From positions 1 through 34,290 of the forward strand of contig JAILHW010000187.1 in assembly GCA_024695605.1 (NCBI GenBank): DNA of 34,290 nucleotides, read 5' to 3'. This document shows, in pieces, positions 16,292 to 26,500 of the stretch. How positions within the stretch are numbered: position 1 is the stretch's first letter; every line of letters begins with the position of its first letter. The DNA comes from Lachnospiraceae bacterium. GTDB lineage: Bacteria > Bacillota > Clostridia > Lachnospirales > Lachnospiraceae. The translations under genes and the position numbers were made by a program. Under the pieces are notes generated by a model that had not been told where the DNA came from, did no database searches, and saw nothing but the letters and a program-made list of their open reading frames with translations.

Positions 16292-17374
16292 ATGTCCAGA
16301 GTTTACAATTTTTCGGCAGGACCCGCAGTTTTGCCCGAAGAGGTACTGAAGGAAGCAGCAGACGAAATGATGGATTACAGAGGATCCGGTATGTCCGTTA
16401 TGGAGATGAGCCACAGATCCAAGGTGTATGACACCATCATTAAGGAGGCTGAGGCAGATCTTCGTGATCTGATGAATATTCCCGACAACTACAAGGTACT
16501 TTTCCTGCAGGGCGGTGCAAGCCAGCAGTTTGCCATGATCCCCATGAACCTGATGAAGAACAAAAAAGCAGGTTATATCGTAACGGGTCAGTGGGCAAAG
16601 AAGGCTTTCCAGGAGGCCAAGATCTATGGTGAGGCAATTGAGCTTGCTTCTTCCGCAGACAAGACCTTCTCCTATATCCCGGACTGCTCCGATCTGGACA
16701 TTCCCGAGGATGCTGACTACGTATACATCTGCGAGAACAATACCATTTACGGTACCAAGTTCAAAGAGCTGCCCAACACCAAGGGACATACCCTGGTAGC
16801 AGACGTTTCCTCCTGCTTTTTATCTGAGCCTGTAGATGTTACCAAGTATGGCGTGATCTACGGCGGCGTACAGAAAAATATCGGACCTGCAGGTGTTGTC
16901 ATTGTGATCATCCGTGAGGATCTGATCACTGAGGATACCCTTCCCGGAACACCGACGATGCTCAAGTACAAGATCCATGCAGATGCGGATTCTCTTTACA
17001 ACACACCGCCTGCATACGGAATCTATATCTGCGGCAAGGTCTTCAAATGGCTGAAGGCACAGGGTGGTCTGGCAGAGATGAAGAAGCGCAACGAGGAGAA
17101 GGCAAAGGTTCTTTATGATTTCCTCGATTCCAGCAAGCTCTTCAAGGGTACCGTTGTTGCGAAGGATCGTTCCCTGATGAACGTTCCGTTTGTGACCGGC
17201 GATGCAGATCTGGATGCCAAGTTTGTAAAGGAAGCAACCGAAGCGGGCTTTGTGAATCTGAAGGGCCACAGAAGCGTTGGTGGTATGCGTGCTTCCATCT
17301 ACAATGCAATGCCGAAGGAAGGCGTTGAGAAGCTCGTAGCCTTCATGAAGGACTTCGAAGCTAAGAATTCATAA
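16292..17374 (+). CDS. serC: Phosphoserine aminotransferase
   Basis: The 360-residue product transfers the amino group of glutamate to 3-phosphohydroxypyruvate, giving 3-phosphoserine, with pyridoxal phosphate as cofactor. It has the family's usual length. The N-terminus YNFSAGPAVLPEEVL, the substrate loop GMSVMEMSHRS, the cofactor-site stretch FLQGGASQQF and Lys195 in GGVQKNIGPAG (Schiff base) are all present, as is the C-terminal GHRSVGGMRASIYNAM. An AGGAGG site lies nine bases before the ATG. serA follows after a 123-base gap containing a hairpin, so both are probably expressed from the promoter at 16171. Confidence 0.97.
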   Translation: MSRVYNFSAGPAVLPEEVLKEAADEMMDYRGSGMSVMEMSHRSKVYDTIIKEAEADLRDLMNIPDNYKVLFLQGGASQQFAMIPMNLMKNKKAGYIVTGQWAKKAFQEAKIYGEAIELASSADKTFSYIPDCSDLDIPEDADYVYICENNTIYGTKFKELPNTKGHTLVADVSSCFLSEPVDVTKYGVIYGGVQKNIGPAGVVIVIIREDLITEDTLPGTPTMLKYKIHADADSLYNTPPAYGIYICGKVFKWLKAQGGLAEMKKRNEEKAKVLYDFLDSSKLFKGTVVAKDRSLMNVPFVTGDADLDAKFVKEATEAGFVNLKGHRSVGGMRASIYNAMPKEGVEKLVAFMKDFEAKNS

Positions 17375-17407
17375 TATGATACCAATGAGCAGACATCGAA
17401 ATATGAT

Positions 17408-17447
17408 GATCCGGAAGCGACTGGCCACGCTTCGGAGCTTCCGGATC
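17408..17447 (+). promoter_or_regulatory. Perfect 11-base hairpin between serC and serA
   Basis: GATCCGGAAGC (17408-17418) pairs perfectly with GCTTCCGGATC (17437-17447). No T tract follows, so it is not a standard terminator. A second pairing is possible: GAAGCG (17414-17419) with CGCTTC (17428-17433) inside the loop. The two pairings exclude each other. It may be a processing or stability element or a conditional structure. Confidence 0.5.
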
Positions 17448-17497
17448 GTTATATGAGATGGCTGCGGAGTTTATCTAACGAAAAGGAGACAAACATT

Positions 17498-18661
17498 ATG
17501 TTCAAGTATGCATGCCTCAACCCCATCGCCCAGATCGGTCTTGATGGGTTTGATGCCAACTATGAGAAAACCGACGATGTCAACGCCGCTGAAGGAATCC
17601 TTGTCCGCAGCGCTTCCATGCACGAGATGGAGCTTCCCGATAATCTGCTTGCAGTTGCAAGAGCAGGTGCGGGTGTCAACAACATTCCTCTTGAGAAATG
17701 TGCCGAGAAGGGTATCGTCGTATTCAATACCCCCGGTGCCAATGCAAACGGTGTAAAGGAGCTTGTGCTTGCCGGTATGCTGATGGCCTGTCGTGATATC
17801 GTAGGCGGTATCGAGTGGGTTAAAGAGGATGCCAAGGATGAGAACATCGCAAAGGCAGCCGAGAAGGAAAAGAAGAAATTCGCCGGAACCGAGATCGCAG
17901 GCAAGAAGCTTGGTATCATCGGCCTTGGTGCGATCGGTGTACAGGTAGCCAACGCTGCAGTACATCTGGGAATGGAGGTTTACGGCTATGATCCGTATCT
18001 TTCCCTTGCAGCTGCCTGGAACCTTTCCCGTAATGTAAAGCATGTGATCGATGTGAATGAGATCTATGAAAACTGTGATTTCATCACGATCCATGTACCG
18101 CTGATGGATTCCACCAAGGGTATGGTCGGAAAGGATGCCATCTCCAGGATGAAGGACGGTGTGATCCTTCTGAACTATGCAAGAGACGTGCTCTTTGATG
18201 AGGAAGCAGTCATTGAAGCCATCAAGGCAGGCAAGGTTCGCAGATATATGACCGATTTTGCCAATCCTACCGTAGCCGGTCAGGAAGGCTGTGTGGTAAC
18301 GCCTCACCTTGGCGCTTCCACCGAGGAGTCGGAAGATAACTGTGCGGTCATGGCAGTGGAAGAGCTGAGTGATTATCTCGAGAACGGTAACATCAAGAAT
18401 TCCGTAAACTATCCCGCACTTGATCTTGGTGTCTGCTCCGATGCAGGCCGTGTGGCAATCTTCCACAAGAACGTAGCCAACATGATCACCAAGTTTACGG
18501 CAGTATTCGGAGATGCAGGCGTGAACATCACCAACATGGCCAACAAGTCCAAGGGTGAGTTCGCTTATACCATGATGGATCTGGAAACAGCTCCCGCAGC
18601 TGATGCGCTTGACAAGCTCAGCAGCATCGACGGTGTATTCCGCGTTCGTATCGTAAAATAA
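17498..18661 (+). CDS. serA: D-3-phosphoglycerate dehydrogenase with C-terminal ACT domain
   Basis: The 387-residue product oxidises 3-phosphoglycerate with NAD+ in the first step of serine synthesis. The start at 17498 is supported by AAAGGAG eleven bases upstream; the longer frame from 17453 would begin in the leader. The Rossmann motif GIIGLGAIGVQVA is at about 145-157. Arg229 (NYARDVLF) and His270 (PHLGAS) fit two of the three catalytic positions. The Glu expected in the D-V-F-x-x-E-P motif is replaced here by TDFANP (Asn256). This layout is, from memory, shared by many clostridial SerA-like proteins. The last 75 residues or so form an ACT domain, a possible serine-binding regulatory module. 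A terminator follows at once. Confidence 0.93.
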   Translation: MFKYACLNPIAQIGLDGFDANYEKTDDVNAAEGILVRSASMHEMELPDNLLAVARAGAGVNNIPLEKCAEKGIVVFNTPGANANGVKELVLAGMLMACRDIVGGIEWVKEDAKDENIAKAAEKEKKKFAGTEIAGKKLGIIGLGAIGVQVANAAVHLGMEVYGYDPYLSLAAAWNLSRNVKHVIDVNEIYENCDFITIHVPLMDSTKGMVGKDAISRMKDGVILLNYARDVLFDEEAVIEAIKAGKVRRYMTDFANPTVAGQEGCVVTPHLGASTEESEDNCAVMAVEELSDYLENGNIKNSVNYPALDLGVCSDAGRVAIFHKNVANMITKFTAVFGDAGVNITNMANKSKGEFAYTMMDLETAPAADALDKLSSIDGVFRVRIVK

Positions 18662-18670
18662 TCAGCATTC

Positions 18671-18708
18671 AAAAAAGGCAGGCATGATTGTCCTGCCTTT
18701 TTTTGTTT
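18671..18708 (+). terminator. Intrinsic terminator after serA
   Basis: AAAAAAGGCAGG (18671-18682) pairs with CCTGCCTTTTTTT (18692-18704) around a nine-base loop, followed by GTTT. It closes the serC-serA unit before the surface-protein genes. The A and T runs flanking the stem would also let it work in the other direction. Confidence 0.9.
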
Positions 18709-18746
18709 CTATGTATTCTTAACCAATATCAAACATAAAGGGGCAG

Positions 18747-21700
18747 ATGAGGATGAGAAAAATGGGTAACGCAAAAATGTGGAAAGAGGGAGGCTTCAGA
18801 AGGCGGATCGGTATCGCCTGTCTGTCATGTCTTGCCTTAGGTGCAATGATCGCCACAGGAGAAGCCAAAGCATATGCACAGCCTTCCGTGATCAGTGAAA
18901 ATGCCATCGAAGCAGGGCTGACAGACGCAGAGGCGCTTGACAGGCAGGGGGCAGAGACCGTAGTGACCGACACCTATGGGGACCTTACCTATACACTGGA
19001 TGATGCCGGTCTTTTGGTGATCAGCGGATCCGGTAAGATGAATTCCGCTTCCAAAACGAATTACCCCTGGTATGCTTACCGGGAGCAGATCAAAGAGCTG
19101 GTCATAGAGGAAGGTGTAACTACCATCGGTAATTATGCATTTGCAAACGATTATTCTGCGCTGACGACAGTCACCATTCCCGCTAGCGTCACGTCATGTC
19201 CCACATCGACAGGAACTGCCCCGTTCGCGGGGGATCCTGCTCTGGAAAAAGTGATCTTTTCCAAAAACAGATCTGCCATTCCCGGATATATCTGCTATAA
19301 CCTGCCGGCACTTACAACGGTGGTGATGGAAGAGGCCACAGAGGAGGAAGTGGCTGCCGGGGCAAAGCTGATCGAAAGCATCGGCACGTATGCGTTTTCA
19401 AAATGCACATCGTTAACCTCGTTTGCATTCCCGGACAGCCTTAAGAACATTCAAAGCAGAGCGTTTTCCGGCTGCACAGCACTGGCCTTGCTGAACCTGC
19501 CTGAAGGACTGGAGCTGATCAGGTCCTATTGCTTTGAGGATGCGGATGCACTGACCAGCGTCGTGCTTCCGTCAGGCCTTAAGACTGCGGAAAACAAAAT
19601 CTTTTACAAATGTGATCTTCTGAGCAGTGTAACACTGTCTTCTGATTTGAACTCTTCAAATGACGTTTTGAGTGGCTCTTCGGTGACCAGGCTTGTGGTA
19701 GGAGAAGACGTTACAAAGATCCCCGCTTATTTTTGTCAGGATGTAAGCACCCTGACAGACATCATATATGAGAAACCGGAGGGGCTTAAGGAGATCGGAA
19801 ATTATGCCTTTGACGGCTGCAAGAATCTTATGTACTTTCCGATTCCGGCTGCCGCACAGGATTTGAGCATTGGAAACTATGCCTTTCGAAATCTTTTCCT
19901 GCCCACAACAGTATCCCTGGAGAATGTAAAATCCATGGGAAATGATGCGTTTTTGAATTGCAAGGGTATCACAAAGCTGACATTCCCTGCCGGGATCACG
20001 ATGGGGCAATATTGCTTTGACGGATGCAGTGGCGTAGTGGAAGCGGTCTTTTCGGATACCATCACTACGATCCCTGCCTACGCCTGTTATGGTCTGCAGA
20101 ATCTGGAGAGAGTCACAATTCCGGATAGCGTGACAAAGATCGATTCATATGCCTTCTATAATTGTAAAAAAGCAGGCCTTGTGATCCCGGGCGAAGTAAC
20201 CGAGGTCGGAGACTATGCTTTCTATAATTGCAGCTCGGCCTTTTCGCTTCCGACTTCGATTTTGAAGATCGGACAATATGCGTTTTATAACTGCGATGGG
20301 ATCGAAACCGTTCAGCTTCCGGGGACATTGACCTCGCTCGGAAGCAATGCATTCTATGATTGCGACGGGATCAAAGAGCTGTATCTGCCCGGAGCACTGG
20401 ATGGAAAGTTCAACAACAATGTGTTCGGAAGCTGTGACAACATTCAGAAAATGACCTTCGGATACGGCTTTACCAAGATTCCCTCCGGTATCTGTAGCGG
20501 TATGAAGAAGCTGGAAACGGTCATCTGCGAGGCGGATCCTGAAACACTTACATCTTTAGTGGATACCGTTGACAACAATGCATTTTCCGAATGTGAAAAG
20601 CTGTCCGCCTTCGTGGTAAACGGCAGCATTAAAACACTGGGTCAAAGCGCCTTTTACAACTGCCAAGCCCTGCCCTATGTCCCGCTGAATGAGGCGCTGA
20701 CCATGATCCCAAAACAGGCCTTTTATAACTGCTCCGTTTTAGGGGATGTGCAGATCCCTGCCGGGGTTACGGAGATTGGAAATCAGGCCTTTTACAACTG
20801 CAAGGCCATAAAGTATGTAACCCTTCCAAAGGGACTGACCAAGCTTGGAGAAAGTGCTTTTTACGGCTGTGAAGCCCTTTTGACGGTGAATCTTGAGGAT
20901 ACGGCACTGACCTTGATCGAACAGAGTACCTTCAGAGGGTGCCTTGGGCTTAAGAGAGTGATCCTGCCAAAGACCGTCACAGCGATCAACAGTTATGCTT
21001 TTGAGGGGTGTAAAAATGTAAATACGATCGTCCTTCCCGAAAAGCTTGAGACGCTGCAGGGCGCGGCTTTTGCCAATATCGAGAAGGTGACGCAGATCAC
21101 GATCCCCGATACGCTGAGAGTTGTGACAAAGGTCAGCGACTATGGACCTTTCAGTAATGATACCGCATTAATACAGGCCTTCTTTACCGGAAAGAGAAGA
21201 ACGATACCGGCATACTTGTTTAAGGATTGTAAAGCGCTTTCCGTGATCACCATTCCGGATACGGTCCTGTCCATCGGTGAGTATGCGTTCTATGGATGTA
21301 AATCGCTTCCAACACTGCGGTTTCCCGGACAGCTTATGGAGATCGGAAGCTATGCCTTTTACGGCTGCGAATCCCTGACCGAAGCAGATCTGGTACCGAT
21401 GTGTGTTTCCATCGGAACCTATGCTTTTGATGGCTGCACAAATCTGCAGAGTGTTTCCTTCTCTGACAGACTGACCACAATTCCGAACTATGCTTTCAGG
21501 AACTGTGCACTGAAGACAGTCACAATACCCAATTCGGTCACATCCATCGGAAGCTATGCATTTTATAACAATCCGGATCTTTCGCAGATCACCATTCCCG
21601 GTAATGTAAAATCCATTCCGAGCAATTGTATGAATGTATCCACGTCAACCGTGATCGGAGCAAAGGATTCCGAGGCTGAGAAATTTGCAACAAATAAAAA

Positions 21701-23558
21701 ATATACATTCATCGTTGGAACACAGGCAGCCTCTATGAGCGTTTCCGACCCCTCGGACATTACGATCGGGGTGGGACAGTTTGCTTACAGAGATGTCTTA
21801 GTAACTCCTGCAGGCAGCGTTTCCGCAATCGTCTGGGAGACGGGCGAAAAGTCGGTGGCTACCGTGGAGCTTGATCAGATGGATCCCGCAAAAGCAAAGA
21901 TCAAAGGCGTTGGAGAAGGAAGTACGACGCTTACGGTCACCTGCGGCGCGTTTACAAAAAACTGGAACATCACAGTAGATAAACGGCTGAGCGCGATCAC
22001 CTTTGAGAAAAAAGACTACTATGTGACGGACCTTACCAAAACGATACAGGCAAAATATACAACAAATCCAAAGGATACAGAGATCAAACCGGTATGGAAA
22101 AGCAGTGCACCCTATGTGGCTGACGTAGATCAAAACGGTCTGATCACGCCCAAGGGAGCGGGCGTTGCCAGGATCCTGTTAAAGGATACCATTACCGGGA
22201 TCAGCGATTATTGCTTTGTTCATGTGAATGTGGAACAGACCATTACGGCAGTCACGCTGGATAAGCATGATCTGTATCTGACCAAATATCCGGATGAGAT
22301 CCATGTCTATACAACGCCAGCCCAGGCAGGCGCAAGAAAGTTTACCATCACGGTGGATAAGCCCGGGGCGTTATCGGCATCCGTCAAGGAGGGTGCGATC
22401 ACCCTACAGCCACTTGCAAAGGGGCTTGTCACAGTCACCGTAACGGATCAGAAATCAGGGCTGTATGATCGGTGCACCGTTTCCGTAGATCCCGATGCCA
22501 AGCCGGTGGAAGCGATCACAACTCCGCAGGAGGAGATCAAGGTAGAGGATGTGGGAAAGCCCTTTACGATCCCCGTTACCATCGAGCCTGCCGATGCAAC
22601 CTATCAAAAGCTCAAATGGACCAGCAGCGATCCTTCCATCGCGATGGTGGACGAAAACGGACTGGTGACGCCGCTTCGCGGTGGTGAGGTGATGATCGTA
22701 GCCACCTCCCTGGACGGCAGCAGAAGCGTTTCCACCAAAGTAGAGATCAACTGTCTGGTGTCAAAGCTGACCATCGATACATCCGGTCTTTCCATGAAGA
22801 AGGGACAAAGCTATCAGATCAAGGCGATCGCCTATCCCTTTGAAAGCACGGAAAATGTGCTGCTTTGGTACACCAATGATCCCGCGGTCTGCATCGTGGA
22901 CAGAAACGGCTTGGTAACGGCTGTGGGAGCCGGAAAGACCAAGGTGAAATGCCAGACCAGAGACGGAAGCCTGTTATCCGCCGAATGCGTGGTAGAGGTC
23001 AAAGAGGATGAGGCGCAGCAGTCACAGACAGATCCCCAGGCCAGGGACGAGGTAAAGGCAACCGAGAATCCGGCATATCAGCAGGCCGAGGCCGAATATG
23101 AGAAAAGCAAGGCCGCATATGAGCAAAGAAAAGCGGATGCCGCAGCCGGAAAGCTGATCCCGAAAAACGAGCCTGCAAAGCCGGCGCAGCCTAAGGATCA
23201 GGAGATCACACAGACAGTGACGCAGACGGTAGTGATCCCGGCAAAAGGGGAAAAGTCTCCGTCGAAGGTATCTGTTCCCAAAGTGAAGCTTAAGAAGGTG
23301 CAAAAGAAAAAGAAAAAACTTTCCGTTTCCTTCAAAAAAGCGAAGGGAGTGGATGGCTATCAGATACAATATGCGACCAATAAGAAAATGAAAAAAGCCT
23401 CCAAACAGATGATCACAGGCAACAAAAAGAGCAGCGTTACCATCAAGAAGGTAAAAGGGAAGGCCTGCTACGTCAGGATCCGGGCTTATAAAAAGGCAAA
23501 CGGATTAAAGGTATATGGAGCGTGGTCAAAAGTGAAGAAGGCGAAAGCCGGGAAATAG
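18747..23558 (+). CDS. Secreted BspA-type LRR protein with Ig-like and Fn3-like domains
   Basis: The 1603-residue product has a signal peptide: an RRR n-region, a hydrophobic stretch at about 21-38 and a likely cleavage after AYA near 44. Then come about 30 leucine-rich repeats of the LRR_5/BspA kind (about 110-985), recognisable by GxYAFYNCxxLxxVxIP units. About five BIg2-like Ig domains follow (about 994-1415), several with W-x-S-S-x-P and V-D-x-N-G-L-V-T-P marks. A Glu/Ala/Lys-rich linker with EAEYEKSKAAYEQRKAD leads to a very basic Fn3-like C-terminal domain (about 1507-1603). There is no LPxTG, no S-layer homology domain and no choline-binding repeat, so wall attachment is probably non-covalent. 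Proteins of this type are surface adhesins in gut and oral bacteria. The start has a weak AAGGGG site; nearby ATGs at 18753 and 18762 are alternatives. No strong promoter was found upstream. Confidence 0.92.
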   Translation: MRMRKMGNAKMWKEGGFRRRIGIACLSCLALGAMIATGEAKAYAQPSVISENAIEAGLTDAEALDRQGAETVVTDTYGDLTYTLDDAGLLVISGSGKMNSASKTNYPWYAYREQIKELVIEEGVTTIGNYAFANDYSALTTVTIPASVTSCPTSTGTAPFAGDPALEKVIFSKNRSAIPGYICYNLPALTTVVMEEATEEEVAAGAKLIESIGTYAFSKCTSLTSFAFPDSLKNIQSRAFSGCTALALLNLPEGLELIRSYCFEDADALTSVVLPSGLKTAENKIFYKCDLLSSVTLSSDLNSSNDVLSGSSVTRLVVGEDVTKIPAYFCQDVSTLTDIIYEKPEGLKEIGNYAFDGCKNLMYFPIPAAAQDLSIGNYAFRNLFLPTTVSLENVKSMGNDAFLNCKGITKLTFPAGITMGQYCFDGCSGVVEAVFSDTITTIPAYACYGLQNLERVTIPDSVTKIDSYAFYNCKKAGLVIPGEVTEVGDYAFYNCSSAFSLPTSILKIGQYAFYNCDGIETVQLPGTLTSLGSNAFYDCDGIKELYLPGALDGKFNNNVFGSCDNIQKMTFGYGFTKIPSGICSGMKKLETVICEADPETLTSLVDTVDNNAFSECEKLSAFVVNGSIKTLGQSAFYNCQALPYVPLNEALTMIPKQAFYNCSVLGDVQIPAGVTEIGNQAFYNCKAIKYVTLPKGLTKLGESAFYGCEALLTVNLEDTALTLIEQSTFRGCLGLKRVILPKTVTAINSYAFEGCKNVNTIVLPEKLETLQGAAFANIEKVTQITIPDTLRVVTKVSDYGPFSNDTALIQAFFTGKRRTIPAYLFKDCKALSVITIPDTVLSIGEYAFYGCKSLPTLRFPGQLMEIGSYAFYGCESLTEADLVPMCVSIGTYAFDGCTNLQSVSFSDRLTTIPNYAFRNCALKTVTIPNSVTSIGSYAFYNNPDLSQITIPGNVKSIPSNCMNVSTSTVIGAKDSEAEKFATNKKYTFIVGTQAASMSVSDPSDITIGVGQFAYRDVLVTPAGSVSAIVWETGEKSVATVELDQMDPAKAKIKGVGEGSTTLTVTCGAFTKNWNITVDKRLSAITFEKKDYYVTDLTKTIQAKYTTNPKDTEIKPVWKSSAPYVADVDQNGLITPKGAGVARILLKDTITGISDYCFVHVNVEQTITAVTLDKHDLYLTKYPDEIHVYTTPAQAGARKFTITVDKPGALSASVKEGAITLQPLAKGLVTVTVTDQKSGLYDRCTVSVDPDAKPVEAITTPQEEIKVEDVGKPFTIPVTIEPADATYQKLKWTSSDPSIAMVDENGLVTPLRGGEVMIVATSLDGSRSVSTKVEINCLVSKLTIDTSGLSMKKGQSYQIKAIAYPFESTENVLLWYTNDPAVCIVDRNGLVTAVGAGKTKVKCQTRDGSLLSAECVVEVKEDEAQQSQTDPQARDEVKATENPAYQQAEAEYEKSKAAYEQRKADAAAGKLIPKNEPAKPAQPKDQEITQTVTQTVVIPAKGEKSPSKVSVPKVKLKKVQKKKKKLSVSFKKAKGVDGYQIQYATNKKMKKASKQMITGNKKSSVTIKKVKGKACYVRIRAYKKANGLKVYGAWSKVKKAKAGK

Positions 23559-23571
23559 AGAGGGTTGAAAC

Positions 23572-26500
23572 ATGGAAACGATGAAAAGAATAAACAAACA
23601 GCTGATCGCATTTTTGATGAGTCTCATTTTTCTTCTTGAGCCGGCAGTTACCACATTTGCTGCTACAGAGAAAAACGAGACACAGAGTGCAAAAAAGGAA
23701 GCACAAGCGCAGACAGTGTCAGACGCATCTGCTGCTGCGGGAAAGCAGGAGGATATCCCCATTGAGACAACGGATGTACCGGTCAATGTGATCCGTGTGA
23801 ATGCTGTAGCGCCCAGCGCAGGAGGGAATTTCATCGATCCCTATGCAGGGGAGCGAATCCAATATGAGGGTAAGAGTTCTGACGAAAGCCATGAGATCGT
23901 GCTCGTGCTGGATGTTTCCGGAAGTATGGATGGTAAAAGGATCGCAGAACTGAAGGAAGCCTGTCTGAACTTTGTCAGTGATATTTTATCAGAGGATCCC
24001 GATGCGGGGATCTCGATCGTGACTTTTGCAAGCGGTGTTAACGTCTATGATTTTTCCGGACGATACTTTACCAATGATCTGATCGCTCTGAAAAACACCA
24101 TCTCCGGGATCAGATCCGGCGGCGGTACCGCAATGAATGCCGGTTTGGTAAAGGCGGATGAGCTGCTTTTCAAATACGGCAGTGCCGACAAAAAGTTTAT
24201 CATTCAGATGGCTGACGGTGAGCCGAATACAGGAGAATCCTACAATGGCCCGGACAAGAAGTTTCCCAACGGCTATGAGAGCCAGGTCTACAATACCTAT
24301 ACCGCCATCACAGGAACCGCGGAATACTATATCATGAGTCTTGGCTTTTTCCATTCCATGAGCGACAGTGAAAAAAAGCAGCCCAGAGAGTTTATGCAAT
24401 CCGTTCAAAACAGCGGCTATATCGAGGTGGGAAGCGGAGATGAGCTTCGGTTCTCCTTTGAGAATATTTCAAGCTTTATATCCACACGACCGATGCTGTT
24501 AAATAAATCCTCTCTGCTGCTTTGTCCGACGCTTTCGGAGCAGCTGAGTGTGAGATTTACGTCCGCTTATACGGCTACGGATAAGACAGTTACATGGACC
24601 AGCTCCGATCCCGCGATCGCCAAAGCGGGTGCGGATGGCTTGATCACCGGCGTATCTGTCGGAACCTGCACGGTTACGGCAAGTGCAGGCGGAAATACCG
24701 TAAGCTGTCAGGTGACGGTCGGAAACGAGCCTGAGAAGTTTTTCCCCAAAAAGTCGGTTACGGTTTATCAGAACCAAAACGATCCAGGTGCCGATGCGGA
24801 GGATTTTGTCCTTGCTGAGGATGCTGTGATCACCTACTGCAACAAGGAATACCATACCTCGAAAAACGGTGTGGCTTCCGTTCCTTTGGCAGCGACCGGA
24901 GATATCAGCATTGAAAAAGAAGGGTATCGGAAGCGCATTGTCAGTGCGGGGGATCTGAAAAACGGAAACTATACGGTGTATCTGGAGAAGGAGTCCGATA
25001 ATCCCATCATTTACTCGGTCTGGAATGATAATGTAGATCTTCTGGACAGTGAGATACAGATCGGTCTGGCCGATAAGACCAAAAGAAAGTTTTCCGCAGA
25101 TGTGGACTGGGGCAAGAACCAGTACGGTGCGATCGTTTTGGCGCAGGAAACCAAGACGGTTCCCTTTACGCAGAATGTACTCGAAACGGTTTTGAGTGAG
25201 AACTTTGATGTATCGGATGATATTTATATCATTGCCAAGGACAGTGCGGGACACAGCAGCAAAAAGAAGCTGCAGATCTCCATGGAAAACGATTTTATGA
25301 ACGGGGCAAAATTCGATTTTGGCTCCAAAACCACGGTGAAGATTCCGAGTAATGTCCCGTTTATCGGTGGAAATGATGTGACATTTGATCTTAAGACCTT
25401 GGAAAAGCTGCCTCTTTCCGTAGAGGTGGAAAAAAGAAAGGTCAAGGTTGTGATCGGTGTCGATCTTGGCAGCTATGAAAAGAAAAAAACCACCAAGAAC
25501 TACAGAAAGCGCGGAAAGACCTATTCTCCGAAAGCTGAGACGTCAAATCTTTGCAAGGACGTCAAGGAAATCTATAAGACCTTCATCCAGCATCCCGGAG
25601 AAACCGCACAGAACTGCGGAAAAGAAGTAAAGGGTGCTTTCAAGAAACTGAAAAATATCAAGAGCATCTACAAAAACCAGATGGCAAAGCCCAAGACAAA
25701 ATTCGGTTTTGAGGCAGAGTGCTCCGTTATGGGATATATTGAGGCCTATATCGGTGACGATGGCCTGCATTTTCTCGAAGGCGGGATCATGGTCGTTCCC
25801 GAGGTTTCTGCCAAGTGGTCGGGCCAGTTCTTTGTTCCGATCCCGATCGTGAACTTCATTCCCTTTTTCTGGGAAGCAGGACTGAAGGCAGAGCTGGAGG
25901 TGCTTGTCAATCTGGCAAGGGCCGCCGGATCCGCAGAGAATTTCACGTGTATGCTGTCTGTTAATTTCAAGATCACCGGAAACGGAGGCCTCGGCGTCGG
26001 TGTCAGTGGCGTCATTGGCCTGAGCGGCGGTGTGAAGCTGAAGATCAATACGAAATTCAAAACCTATATGAAGGGTGATCCCTATATGAGTTTGAATATC
26101 GACGTGAACGGCTATGTAAAATTTGAATTCCTGTTCCTGTCCTATGAATGGGAATCCGATCCCTGGCATCTGGTGGATGTAAACAACGGTGTGGCGGATC
26201 ATCCGGAATCCATCAAGACGCAGACAGAGGCGATGGATCCCGAAAAGGGCATGCTTGACATCGAAAACTATGAGCCGATGGATCTGTCCTACCTTGAACA
26301 GGAGGAGGAGCTTAGCGCCCAAACCGGCGGACTTGGTATCGAGCAGATCTTTAAGGCAAACAGCTTTACGGGTGCGACCCCGAAGCTTGTAAGCTTTGAG
26401 GACGGAACAAAGCTGGCAGTATGGAAGGATAACTACGGAACCGATTATAACAACATTCAGCTTTACTATTCTTATTTTGACGGAAGTACCTGGTCCAATG

